12,641 nt of DNA from UBA4923 sp964486135 (GTDB lineage Bacteria > Bacillota > Clostridia > Saccharofermentanales > DTU023). Shown here one piece after another: positions 5,956 to 12,641 of the stretch (positions within the stretch are counted from its first letter, which is position 1; each line of letters starts with the position of its first letter). The position numbers and the translations under genes were made by a program. Under the pieces are notes generated by a model. That model had not been told where the DNA came from, did not search any database, and saw only the letters and a program-made list of their open reading frames with translations. The DNA is taken from assembly GCA_964486135.1 (NCBI GenBank), contig CAZAKT010000040.1, positions 1 to 12,641 on the forward strand, read 5' to 3'.

Positions 5956-7380
5956 CTAGGGAAGACCCCGGATAACCACACCTTCCGCCTTCAATTCCTC
6001 GAGGTGAAAGCGGTGTTCAGCCCTGATCATCTCCCCCGGCCAGACAAGCGGAAGGCCGGGCGGATAGGGGGCGATCACCGACTCCGCCAGATCTCCCCTG
6101 CCCTCCCCTCCCGGACCGGGAGGGCCGAAGAGGACCTGCCTGGCAGAAAGGGAAAAATGGGCGGGCTCAGACAGGAGTCTGTCCTGTCTCTGTGTAAGCG
6201 CCTTTACCCTGGCCAGATGAGGGGCCAGATCTTTTTCCTCCACCCCTTCCCCGGCCTTGGCGAGGGCCAGATAAAGCCTGTCATAATCCTCCGGCTTTTG
6301 GTCAAAGCCCGGAATGAAGACAGCCCGGGAAAGGTCGATCAACTCCGCGTCGATTCCGGCCCTGTCAAGGAGGACCTGAAACCGCCTCCGGTCAAGACCC
6401 GTATGGGAATAGTCCAGGACCAGCCTTGACGGGTCGGCGCCCTCCGGCAGGAGACGCCGGTAGGAATCGGGTAAACGCCGGGCCAGATCCTCATTCAGGC
6501 TGACCAGGCCTTCCATAGCCTCCTGCCCCCGGCTGGCCGCAAGGGCCCGGGCGGCGTCCAGGGTCGCCGCGATAAGGAAGGAAGGGCTGGAGGTCTGGAA
6601 GACCTTGACCATGTGGGCCACACGTTCCGGCTTGACCCGGCCCTGGTCCAAGGCATTTTTTGACAGGTGAAGGAGGGAGGCCGGCGTCAGGGCGGGCAAG
6701 GTTTTATGGGCGCTCTGGCAGACCAGGTCGGCCCCCTGGGAAAGGGCCGTCGCGGGGAGCAGGCCTGGCGCGGCCGCAAAATGTGCCCCATGCGCCTCAT
6801 CGACCAGGAGAAGCATCCCCCGGTCATGCGCCTCTCCCGCAATCCCGGAAAGATCCAGGGTCCGGCCAAAGTAGTCGGGACAGGTGATAAAGCAGGCCCG
6901 GGCTTCCGGGTTTTTTTGGATGGCTGAGATGAAGGCCTCTGGATCCGGCTGGCCGTCCTGAAAAACCTGCCCCGGCCTGCCTGTTACGAAGACCGGCTCC
7001 AGGCCGAGAACCGCCAGGGCGTGGACGACGGCCAGATGGACGGCACGGGGCAGGATCAGCTTGTCGCCCTCCCGCAGGGAAGAGGCCAGGGCGATAAAAA
7101 GGGAGGCACTGGTGCCCGATGTGATGAACCAGCTTTCCCCGGCGCCAAAAAAACGGGCGGCCATCTGGTAGGCTTCACGGACCCGGCCTGAAGGAGCGGC
7201 CAGATCGCCTGTACCCTCCAGCTCAGTCATGTCGAGTGAGATGAACCTGTCCTTGCTGTAGCCTGGTAAAATCCCACCGCCCCGATGTCCGGGCATATGA
7301 AAAGAGACGCGGCCTGCCTGCTCTCCAAGAGCATTGACAAGCGGCGTCACTTCCTGTTTATCCTGGTGTAAATGATTCAT
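5956..7380 (-). CDS. PLP-dependent Orn/Lys/Arg decarboxylase (YaaO/SpeA type)
   Basis: This fold type I amino acid decarboxylase would make a polyamine precursor (cadaverine, putrescine or agmatine). From ATG 7380 the product has 474 residues, close to the 480 of B. subtilis YaaO. It shows FHMPGHRGG (27-35), a DEAHGAH cofactor-binding loop (194-200), the Schiff-base lysine K226 in SAHKT, and the C-terminal YPPG (439-442) and PGE (448-450) blocks. A Gly/Pro-rich stretch at about 418-430 lies where relatives are shorter. A GTG at 7401, three bases after the upstream stop codon, would add seven residues; ATG 7380 was preferred because GGGG lies eight bases before it and the N-terminus then matches the family. 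Substrate choice among Arg, Lys and Orn cannot be read from sequence. Its position just upstream of tmk matches yaaO-tmk in B. subtilis. Confidence 0.92.
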   Translation of the reverse strand: MNHLHQDKQEVTPLVNALGEQAGRVSFHMPGHRGGGILPGYSKDRFISLDMTELEGTGDLAAPSGRVREAYQMAARFFGAGESWFITSGTSASLFIALASSLREGDKLILPRAVHLAVVHALAVLGLEPVFVTGRPGQVFQDGQPDPEAFISAIQKNPEARACFITCPDYFGRTLDLSGIAGEAHDRGMLLLVDEAHGAHFAAAPGLLPATALSQGADLVCQSAHKTLPALTPASLLHLSKNALDQGRVKPERVAHMVKVFQTSSPSFLIAATLDAARALAASRGQEAMEGLVSLNEDLARRLPDSYRRLLPEGADPSRLVLDYSHTGLDRRRFQVLLDRAGIDAELIDLSRAVFIPGFDQKPEDYDRLYLALAKAGEGVEEKDLAPHLARVKALTQRQDRLLSEPAHFSLSARQVLFGPPGPGGEGRGDLAESVIAPYPPGLPLVWPGEMIRAEHRFHLEELKAEGVVIRGLP

Positions 7381-7404
7381 TGCGCCATCCCCAGGCGTCA
7401 CCGG

Positions 7405-7968
7405 CTAGAGGTCCAGCTTCAGATTTCGGATGGAATCGAGGTCGATCTGTATATCCTTTTCGATACGCGCGATATCGCGTGCGACATCCTCCGCTGTCTC
7501 TTCGACGCGGACAGCCTGTTTTTGTTCTTTTGAAAACCGCTTTGACCCACGACGACTTCTCTTGCCAGCCCTGTCCCCACCGGTCCTTTGCTCCCCCTGG
7601 CCCTGGTCACGGGCTGGGTCAGCGGCCCGATCCTGTGCCCGGGGCGCCAGCTGCCCTTCGGCCTTCTGTCTTTGCGGGTCGCTGCGGTCTGCTCCCGACT
7701 TCCTGGCAACTGGCTGCCTGCGGGTGTCTTCCGACCTTTTCCCGCCGGCTTCCTGCTTTGACGATTCACGGACCTGCCTGGGCTCGGAGCTCCTCCTTTG
7801 CCCGGACTGGGCGGGCCTTTTCCCCCCCCGCTTCTTCTGGGGCCGTCCCCTGCCCCCGGAAGACTGCTGCCGGGAAGCTTCCGGCGACGCCGGACCATCC
7901 GGACGGCCGGACCTGGGTTTGATCTCCCTTTGCCGGACCTTGCCACGCGCATCCTTATCTTCAGCCAT
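7405..7968 (-). CDS. Highly basic, probably disordered protein of unknown function
   Basis: I do not recognise this 187-residue protein. Residues 1-150 are almost wholly Arg, Lys, Gln, Gly, Ser, Pro, Asp and Glu, with hardly any bulky hydrophobic residue, and should be intrinsically disordered. Several basic-serine clusters occur, such as RRSSEP near residue 60 and SKRFSKEQ near 145. Residues 153-187 change character: VRVEETAEDV through LKLDL has spaced Val, Ile and Leu like an amphipathic helix, and is likely the conserved, partner-binding part. The ATG at 7968 has AAGGG at suitable spacing. A competing frame at 7419-7985 has only a TTG start without a ribosome binding site and no better content. 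The gene sits 31 bases after the kinase-like gene and just before the decarboxylase. Nucleic acid binding or service as a kinase substrate are guesses. Confidence 0.7.
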   Translation of the reverse strand: MAEDKDARGKVRQREIKPRSGRPDGPASPEASRQQSSGGRGRPQKKRGGKRPAQSGQRRSSEPRQVRESSKQEAGGKRSEDTRRQPVARKSGADRSDPQRQKAEGQLAPRAQDRAADPARDQGQGEQRTGGDRAGKRSRRGSKRFSKEQKQAVRVEETAEDVARDIARIEKDIQIDLDSIRNLKLDL

Positions 7969-7999
7969 GAGTGCCTACCCTTCAATTAATTCATTCAGC

Positions 8000-8932
8000 T
8001 TATTGTAGCACGCGACCCCCCTTCCTCCCCAGGTCCTCTATCCCTTCCCTTTGCTCCGACAGGACATAGGCCAATTCCAAAAAAGGACAGGCATCAAAGG
8101 GGTAAGGGCAGCCATGCCGAGGTGCCGGCCGGCCTTCCTCCCCGACGGGCCGGTCCTCCGCCACCCCTTGGTCTGATGACCGGATCAGGCCCAGGACCTC
8201 CGCATAGAAGCTGTCTGCTACGGACGCCAGCCTTAACTTGGGATCCTCCTCCAGGCAGGCCCGCAAACGGTTCGAAAAAGGGGCGTCCAGTTTTTTCAAG
8301 GCCCGCCTGATCGCTGCCCGGTCAAGATCGGTGGCCTTCTGGCCCGCCAGCACGGCGATAAACGTCCGGGCCAGACTGAATAGGTCCGTCTCAGGACAGA
8401 CCTGGCCAAAGTAAACTTCCGGCGCGGCATAGCCGGCTGTTGCCACCGGGGCCCTTGCCGGTCCCCTGCCCTGGCCGTCCAGGAAGCGGGAGTCGGAAAA
8501 ATCGATGAGGACAGCCCGGCGGTCCCCGGTAATCAGGATATTTTCAGGGGAGATGTCGTGATGGACAAAGGCCTGGCGGGCGCCAAACTGCATCCAGGCC
8601 AAGGCATCCAGCAGCTGGTCGAACCAAGGCTCCAGGTTGGGGGCGGTCAGCTCCTCCCCCGCCATCTGCCGCAAGCTGACACCCTCGATGAACTCAAAGA
8701 CCAGGTGCGCTTCCGCCGGCGGATGGTCCAAGGGGACCTGGGGGAGGTCAGCCAGATGACCGTCCAAGGGGTCAGATGCCGGCGCGATCCCGAAACAACG
8801 GGGCAGCCCCGGGGAACGCAGGCTGTGGAGCCAGGCGGCTACCCTACCGTCGGCCCAGGAAGCCCGGGGTTTCAGGATGACCTTGCGGCCGTCCGCCAGC
8901 AGCCTGGTCTCGATTGCCTTGGCTTTTGTCAT
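8000..8932 (-). CDS. Compact Ser/Thr protein-kinase-like protein lacking a glycine loop
   Basis: This 310-residue soluble protein has a Hanks-type kinase fold from the beta-3 strand onward. K21 in VILKPR fits the ATP-anchoring lysine, VFEFIEG (78-84) fits the hinge, HHDISPENILI (124-134) is the catalytic loop with D126 and N131, IDFSDSR (143-149) replaces DFG with D144 kept, GYAAPE (167-172) is the APE block, and D183 in TDLFSLA and R234 are also retained. The first strand and glycine-rich loop are missing: only about 20 residues precede K21. The frame stays open upstream without a usual start codon. HRD has become HHD. The C-terminal 60 residues carry a two-cysteine segment (C275, C282). No membrane segment is seen. 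The gene follows the clpX terminator, so it probably starts a new unit with the next two genes; its ribosome binding site is weak. Targets are unknown. Confidence 0.8.
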   Translation of the reverse strand: MTKAKAIETRLLADGRKVILKPRASWADGRVAAWLHSLRSPGLPRCFGIAPASDPLDGHLADLPQVPLDHPPAEAHLVFEFIEGVSLRQMAGEELTAPNLEPWFDQLLDALAWMQFGARQAFVHHDISPENILITGDRRAVLIDFSDSRFLDGQGRGPARAPVATAGYAAPEVYFGQVCPETDLFSLARTFIAVLAGQKATDLDRAAIRRALKKLDAPFSNRLRACLEEDPKLRLASVADSFYAEVLGLIRSSDQGVAEDRPVGEEGRPAPRHGCPYPFDACPFLELAYVLSEQREGIEDLGRKGGRVLQ

Positions 8933-8974
8933 AGTATCCCAGTCCTGTGTTTCATTCTTTACTATGCTGGCGGG

Positions 8975-9010
8975 AAAAATAAAAGAAGGCCGGAATAGCT
9001 CCAGCCTTCT
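8975..9010 (-). terminator. Intrinsic terminator after clpX
   Basis: On the minus strand an 11-bp stem (9000-9010 with 8984-8994, one G-T wobble) closes a 5-base loop and is followed by TTTATTTTT (8975-8983). It starts 41 bases after the clpX stop codon. This is the strongest terminator in the window and should end the tig-clpP-clpX transcript before the kinase-like gene. Confidence 0.9.
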
Positions 9011-9051
9011 TATGTCCTTGGATGACGAATCGTCGTGAAAGACTTTTCTGA

Positions 9052-10344
9052 TCAGGCGTTGGCGGCCTTTTTGCCTTCCGCCTTCTTCTTCCGCTTCAGC
9101 TTGGGTTTTTCCTCCCCTGTGACGCTTTTATCCGAGATCAGTACCTGGCAGACATCACCGCAGGAGGGGATCTCATACATGACGTCCAGCATAAGCCGCT
9201 CAAGGATGGTCCGAAGTCCCCGGGCACCCGTCTTCAACTCAAGGGCCTCCCGGGCGATCTGGCGGATGGCGTCTGTTTCAAAGGTCAGTTCGACATCGTC
9301 AAAGCGCATAAGCTTTTTGTACTGTTTCAGAAGGGCATTCTTCGGCTCCTGGAGGATACGGATCAGGGCCTCCTCATCGAGTTCGTCGAGCGCGACCACG
9401 ACAGGGACCCGGCCTACAAACTCAGGGATCAGGCCGAACTTGAGCAGGTCTTCAGGCAGGAGACGGGAAAAGAGTTCACTGTCGCTCATCTTGGCGGACC
9501 CTTCGATCTCCGCGCCGAAACCGATGGACTTCTGTCCGATCCGGTCCCGGATAATTTTGTCCATACCGGCGAAGGCTCCGCCGAGAATGAAGAGGATGTT
9601 GGTGGTGTCGATCTGGATGAATTCCTGATGGGGATGCTTCCGTCCCCCCTGGGGAGGCACGTTGGCCACCGTGCTCTCCAGGATCTTCAGCAGGGCCTGC
9701 TGAACCCCCTCGCCGCTGACATCCCGCGTAATCGACGGATTATCCGACCGCCGGGTTATCTTGTCGATCTCATCGATATAGATGATCCCCTGCTCGGCAG
9801 CCGAAATGTTGAAATCGGCGTTCTGGATCAGGCGGAGGAGGATGTTCTCGACGTCCTCACCCACATAGCCGGCCTCCGTCAAGGCCGTCGCGTCCGCGAT
9901 GGCGAAGGGTACATTCAGGATCCGGGCCAGGGTCTGCGCCATGAGGGTCTTGCCCGAACCGGATGGCCCCATGAGCATGATATTGCTCTTGGAGAGCTCG
10001 ACCCCGTCGTCCTCATCATCGACCAGGTCCGAAAAGACGCGTTTATAATGGTTGTAGACGGAGACGGCCAGGGTCTTTTTCGCCTCTTCCTGGCCGATCA
10101 CATACTCGTCAAGCTTTTCCTTGATCTGCTGGGGGGTGAGAAGGTTCATCTGCTCGACATCCGGAACTCCCAGGGGAGGCCCGGCCGCGGAATCATCCGC
10201 CAGCATCTCATCACAGAGCATGACGCATTCATTGCAGATGAAAACACCGGGTCCGGCGATCAAACGCTCCACCTGGTTTTCAGTCTTCCCACAAAAAGAA
10301 CAGTGGAGCGACTTGTATTTGTCCTGATCTTTTCTGTCCGACAT
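9052..10344 (-). CDS. clpX: ClpX, ATP-dependent unfoldase of ClpXP
   Basis: ClpX is the hexameric AAA+ unfoldase that selects proteins and feeds them into ClpP. The 430-residue protein is complete. It has the N-terminal zinc-binding domain (C15, C18, C37, C40), Walker A GPSGSGKT (126-133), the GYVG pore loop (159-162), Walker B IIYIDE (187-192), the RKH loop (235-237), the IGF loop (274-276) that docks on ClpP, and the GARGLR sensor-2 region. The last 18 residues are strongly lysine-rich, which is unusual. The start ATG at 10344 has GAGGT about eight bases upstream. It lies 30 bases after clpP, and a terminator follows. I see no CtsR or CIRCE operator upstream of the operon. Confidence 0.98.
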   Translation of the reverse strand: MSDRKDQDKYKSLHCSFCGKTENQVERLIAGPGVFICNECVMLCDEMLADDSAAGPPLGVPDVEQMNLLTPQQIKEKLDEYVIGQEEAKKTLAVSVYNHYKRVFSDLVDDEDDGVELSKSNIMLMGPSGSGKTLMAQTLARILNVPFAIADATALTEAGYVGEDVENILLRLIQNADFNISAAEQGIIYIDEIDKITRRSDNPSITRDVSGEGVQQALLKILESTVANVPPQGGRKHPHQEFIQIDTTNILFILGGAFAGMDKIIRDRIGQKSIGFGAEIEGSAKMSDSELFSRLLPEDLLKFGLIPEFVGRVPVVVALDELDEEALIRILQEPKNALLKQYKKLMRFDDVELTFETDAIRQIAREALELKTGARGLRTILERLMLDVMYEIPSCGDVCQVLISDKSVTGEEKPKLKRKKKAEGKKAANA

Positions 10345-10374
10345 GGTTGCTACCTCGTTTTCCGGCTTTGCCCC

Positions 10375-10998
10375 TTAGACGCGTTTCGTCATAATTTTAT
10401 CGATCAGACCGTATTCGAGCGCTTCTTCCGCCGTCATCCACCTGTCGCGGTCCGTGTCGCGTTCAATGACCTCGTAGGGCTGGCCTGTCTTGTCAGCAAG
10501 GATCTTGTTAAGTCGTTTTTTCAAACTGACGATGTACTCGGCCGCAATCGTGATATCGGTCGCCTGGCCGTGCGCGCCTCCGCTTGGCTGGTGGATCATA
10601 AGGTCGGCGTTGGGCAGGGCAAAGCGTTTGCCGGGACTTCCCGCCGCGACCAGAAAAGCTCCCATGCTGGCCGCCATGCCCATACAGATGGTCTGTACGT
10701 CGGGCTTGATATACTGCATGGTGTCATAAATCAGAAGGCCGGAAGAGATTTCGCCCCCCGGGCTGTTGATATAGAACTGAATGTCCTTTTCAGGATCCTC
10801 CGCCTCGAGGAAGAGGAATTGCGCCATGACAAGACTGGCCGTGACGTGATTGACATTATCGCTCAGGATAACGATCCGCTCTTTCAGAAGGCGTGAAAAT
10901 ATGTCGTAGGATCTCTCACCCCGGGTCGTCTGCTCCACGACCATGGGGACCAGGTTCATAAGTGCTGGATCAAAGTTGTTTTTATCTATTATATTCAT
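10375..10998 (-). CDS. clpP: ClpP, proteolytic subunit of ClpXP
   Basis: ClpP is the self-compartmentalised serine protease that degrades proteins unfolded by ClpX. From ATG 10998 it has 207 residues, the same as the E. coli precursor, and the catalytic triad falls at the same numbers: S111 in GMAASMGAF, H136 in MIHQPSGG and D185 in the DTDRDRW segment. The N-terminal LVPMVVEQT and GERSYDIFSRLLKER blocks are typical, with about 14 residues before them acting as a probable short propeptide. GGGAG-like AAGGGAG lies nine bases before the ATG; the frame extends further up to 11130, but that part lies inside tig and is Gly/Arg-rich out-of-frame translation. It is 38 bases from tig and 30 from clpX, so it is very likely one operon. 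Confidence 0.98.
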   Translation of the reverse strand: MNIIDKNNFDPALMNLVPMVVEQTTRGERSYDIFSRLLKERIVILSDNVNHVTASLVMAQFLFLEAEDPEKDIQFYINSPGGEISSGLLIYDTMQYIKPDVQTICMGMAASMGAFLVAAGSPGKRFALPNADLMIHQPSGGAHGQATDITIAAEYIVSLKKRLNKILADKTGQPYEVIERDTDRDRWMTAEEALEYGLIDKIMTKRV

Positions 10999-11036
10999 GT
11001 TGATATTCTCCCTTGTGTGGCGGAAATGCCATTTCT

Positions 11037-12401
11037 TTATTCTTCCGCCTCTTCCTCCTGGTCTCCCCGCTTTTCCTCCTCTTCGACCACCGGCGGGACA
11101 TCTGTCGCCACGCTGACCTCCTTCAACCATTCAAGAAGTTTGAGGTTTTCATAATCGTGCCGGAAGTGCTCCAGATCGTGATCGGTCTTGAGATGCTGTT
11201 CGCGGAACAGCTCAGCCGAGATGCCCTCTTTTTCAGCTGTTTCCCCGATCGCCGCCTCCAGCTCCTCTTCGCTCAGTTTGAAACGTTCCTCTTCCTTTTC
11301 CCGCATGGCCTCGATGACCCAGGCACTCTCAATGACCTTGCGGGCCCTTCCGGCCTGTTCCTCCCGGTAATCGTCCAGGCTTTTACCCGAATACTGCAAA
11401 AAGTCACCAAAATTCAAGCCGTACATGGAAAACTGTTGCTGCTGACGTTCCATGGCCCGGTCGACCTCGTCCTCGACGATCAGGTCGGATAATTGGATCC
11501 GGGAGCCTGCCACGATCCGGTCAATGATATTCTGACTGAAAGTATTGTCGGCTTCCTCGGTTTTTTCCTTGATCAGGTCCTGGCGTATCTGCTCCCTGTA
11601 CTCCTCAAGATTATCGCAACTGTCACTGACGTCGCGGACAAAATCATCGTCAAGTTCCGGCAGTTCCTTGACCTGGACCTCCTGGATCTTGACCTTGAAC
11701 ACCACCGCCTGGCCTGCCAGGTCGTCGGCGTGATAGTCCTCGGGGAAGGTCAGGGGCAGGTCGAATTCCTCGCCCCCTTCATGTCCGATCAGGCCTTCTT
11801 CAAAGCCCGGGATGAAGGTCCCCGAACCGATCTCCAGCTTATGGCCGTCCGCCTGACCGCCTTCGAAGGGCGTGTCATTCAAAAAGCCCTGGTAATCTAT
11901 GGTAACGCGATCCCCTTCGCGGATGGCCCGGTCAGTCACCGGTACCAGCCGTGAGACGCGTTCCCGAGCCGCTTCGATCCTCTCGTCCAGCTCCGACTCC
12001 TGGACCTCAACGGCCGGTCGGTAGGCCTCGAGTCCCTGGTAGTCCCCAAGCTCCACCTCCGGTTTCAAGGCGACACTGACCTCAAAGATGAGGCCGGTAT
12101 CCCCGCCGATTTCCTTAACATTGAAACGTGGATCCGAGTAGGGGGCAATCTCCTGCTCCTCCAGGGCCTCTTCATAGGCCTTGGGCAGGGCGATCTCGAG
12201 CGCGTCATCGTATAAAACGCTTTCGCCATAATGGCGGACTACGATTGGATAAGGCGCCTTGCCTTTCCTGAAACCTGGGACCTGAAAATACCGGGCATTC
12301 TTCCGGTGGGCGGCCTGCAGGGATTGTCTGAATTCTTCTGGTGAAAGCTCAACAGACAGCAGGGCTGTCCGTTTGTCTTCTGAAACCTTCTGTGATGACA
12401 T
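11037..12401 (-). CDS. tig: Trigger factor, ribosome-associated chaperone
   Basis: Trigger factor binds beside the ribosome exit tunnel and shields nascent chains; it also has peptidyl-prolyl isomerase activity. The 454-residue protein has the N-terminal ribosome-binding domain with the GFRKGKAP signature (43-50), an FKBP-type domain at about 163-245 (VTIDYQGFLND, then FIPGFEEGLIG at 196-206), and a long helical C-terminal chaperone domain. The tail, from about 436, is very acidic, ending in EEEAEE. ATG 12401 is preceded by a near-perfect AAGGAGG five bases upstream, suggesting strong translation. The gene heads the tig-clpP-clpX operon, and the leader contains an AT-rich triplet repeat. The identification is secure. 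Confidence 0.98.
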   Translation of the reverse strand: MSSQKVSEDKRTALLSVELSPEEFRQSLQAAHRKNARYFQVPGFRKGKAPYPIVVRHYGESVLYDDALEIALPKAYEEALEEQEIAPYSDPRFNVKEIGGDTGLIFEVSVALKPEVELGDYQGLEAYRPAVEVQESELDERIEAARERVSRLVPVTDRAIREGDRVTIDYQGFLNDTPFEGGQADGHKLEIGSGTFIPGFEEGLIGHEGGEEFDLPLTFPEDYHADDLAGQAVVFKVKIQEVQVKELPELDDDFVRDVSDSCDNLEEYREQIRQDLIKEKTEEADNTFSQNIIDRIVAGSRIQLSDLIVEDEVDRAMERQQQQFSMYGLNFGDFLQYSGKSLDDYREEQAGRARKVIESAWVIEAMREKEEERFKLSEEELEAAIGETAEKEGISAELFREQHLKTDHDLEHFRHDYENLKLLEWLKEVSVATDVPPVVEEEEKRGDQEEEAEE

Positions 12402-12418
12402 AAGGTCCTCCTTGGGTC

Positions 12419-12434
12419 TTATTATTATTATTTA
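12419..12434. repeat. Short AT-rich triplet repeat in the tig leader
   Basis: Four ATT units (12421-12432; AAT on the transcribed sense) flanked by more A/T lie six bases upstream of the tig ribosome binding site. In a GC-rich genome such an unstructured stretch could keep the site open or act as a translation enhancer. It could also vary in length by slippage. Confidence 0.5.
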
Positions 12435-12486
12435 CCGCACCCCCTGACACAGGCAGGATCGGCACGGCGGATTTTTTCCGTTCCCT

Positions 12487-12497
12487 ATGATACTATA
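12487..12497 (-). promoter_or_regulatory. Possible -10 region for the tig operon
   Basis: On the minus strand TATAGT (12492-12497) and TATCAT (12487-12492) are both acceptable -10 boxes about 85-95 bases before the tig ATG. I find no good -35 box at 16-18 bases, so exact placement is uncertain and an activator may be needed. Confidence 0.3.
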
Positions 12498-12524
12498 TCA
12501 CGCGCGACCCCGCAGGGAGCCCCT

Positions 12525-12540
12525 TGTGATACAGGTCACG
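12525..12540. promoter_or_regulatory. CRP-family-like dyad between divergent genes
   Basis: TGTGA (12525-12529), a six-base centre and TCACG (12536-12540) match the spacing of the classical CRP site TGTGA-N6-TCACA at 9 of 10 defined bases. The site lies between the predicted rightward promoter (centre about 55 bases upstream of its start) and the tig -10 region. The match is seen; the regulator is unknown. Confidence 0.4.
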
Positions 12541-12550
12541 CCTGGTCTTT

Positions 12551-12570
12551 ATTTGAAGGCCCCTTCAAAT
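12551..12570. promoter_or_regulatory. 20-bp dyad operator over the rightward -35 box
   Basis: Two perfect 9-base arms, ATTTGAAGG (12551-12559) and CCTTCAAAT (12562-12570), flank a two-base centre. The dyad covers the -35 box and much of the spacer of the predicted plus-strand promoter, the position expected for a repressor site. It does not match a regulator I can name. Confidence 0.55.
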
Positions 12571-12581
12571 CGTGCTATCAT
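12553..12581 (+). promoter_or_regulatory. Predicted sigma-A promoter reading out of the right edge
   Basis: TTGAAG (12553-12558) and TATCAT (12576-12581) are 17 bases apart, with the extended TGC prefix before the -10 box. A GAAGGGGAG ribosome binding site (12631-12639) ends the window, so a plus-strand gene should start within a few bases of the right edge. Its identity is unknown. Confidence 0.6.
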
Positions 12582-12641
12582 GAAGTCGCCTGAAATGCGC
12601 GGCGCTCTTGTTTTTGGACCACCATTTTTTGAAGGGGAGTC

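Noticed and set aside
7468..7479. 12-bp perfect palindrome CGCGATATCGCG
   Set aside because: It lies inside the coding region of the 187-residue gene and is explained by ordinary codons; a single copy gives no reason to call it a site.
7419..7985. Competing minus-strand frame over the disordered-protein gene
   Set aside because: It starts at a TTG without a ribosome binding site. The 7405-7968 frame has an ATG with AAGGG and a plausible amphipathic C-terminus.
7430..8008. Plus-strand frame of 192 codons rich in Ser, Cys and Phe
   Set aside because: It is antisense to the 187-residue gene, overlaps the end of the kinase-like gene, and has no ribosome binding site or motif.
9628..10896. 422-codon plus-strand open frame across clpX and clpP
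   Set aside because: It crosses two certain genes and their gap on the other strand, and has no recognisable domain or ribosome binding site.
11023..11035. Five-bp dyad GAAAT-GGC-ATTTC just after the tig stop codon
   Set aside because: It is short and lacks a T run in the right place, and the close spacing of tig and clpP argues against a terminator.
10999..11130. Upstream extension of clpP by 44 residues
   Set aside because: It lies partly within tig, is Gly/Arg-rich, and the ATG at 10998 has a good ribosome binding site and gives the normal 207-residue length.
12441..12480. GC-rich segment followed by six T on the plus strand, as a terminator candidate
   Set aside because: No stem longer than about four base pairs forms before the T run.
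12402..12641. CIRCE or CtsR operators expected before clp genes
   Set aside because: I found neither the TTAGCACTC inverted repeat nor the direct heptad GGTCAAA repeat in the tig upstream region.

Overview
This window looks like chromosomal DNA from a GC-rich, low-oxygen member of the Firmicutes, probably class Clostridia. The reasons are a 57-residue clostridial-type 2[4Fe-4S] ferredoxin, a DarA c-di-AMP receptor protein, a RicT (YaaT) homologue, a tig-clpP-clpX cluster, and a gene run that follows the Bacillus subtilis yaaO-tmk-yaaQ-holB-yaaT-rsmI-metS order. The genus cannot be named from the sequence. All 14 genes lie on the minus strand, so transcription reads from high to low coordinates. 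GTG and TTG starts are common (ricT, the alcohol dehydrogenase, tmk, rsmI). I see no rRNA, tRNA, CRISPR array, insertion sequence or phage gene, and no gene-free stretch over 300 bases.

Right end (12641 to 8975): a 240-base intergenic region holds the tig leader, a good sigma-A-like promoter and dyad operator facing right, and a ribosome binding site for a plus-strand gene that begins just outside the window. Trigger factor, ClpP and ClpX follow as a tight protein folding and degradation operon, closed by a strong intrinsic terminator just after clpX.

Middle (8932 to 5956): a compact protein-kinase-like gene with no glycine-rich loop, a 187-residue very basic and apparently disordered protein of unknown function, and a PLP-dependent Orn/Lys/Arg decarboxylase of the YaaO/SpeA type. 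They are closely spaced and probably co-transcribed. The kinase and disordered-protein pair is the least explained part of the window.

Left half (5865 to 1): tmk, darA and holB are translationally coupled (4-base overlap, then a 1-base gap), followed by ricT, which has an acidic N-terminal extension and an out-of-frame mini-ORF over its start. Then comes an apparently independent ferredoxin unit with its own promoter, leader hairpin and terminator. An iron-dependent alcohol dehydrogenase lies next, two bases from a TTG-started rsmI, and then metG, which runs off the left edge. Relative to B. subtilis, yaaR, yabA, trmN6 (yabB), yazA and abrB are absent from this stretch, and the two redox genes occupy the gap.

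Most of the window is ordinary housekeeping DNA. I do not see a clear undescribed multi-gene system. The best leads are the kinase plus disordered-protein pair, the ferredoxin/ADH insertion with a terminator and no visible promoter for ADH-rsmI-metG, the ricT start region, and the regulatory dyads at the right end.
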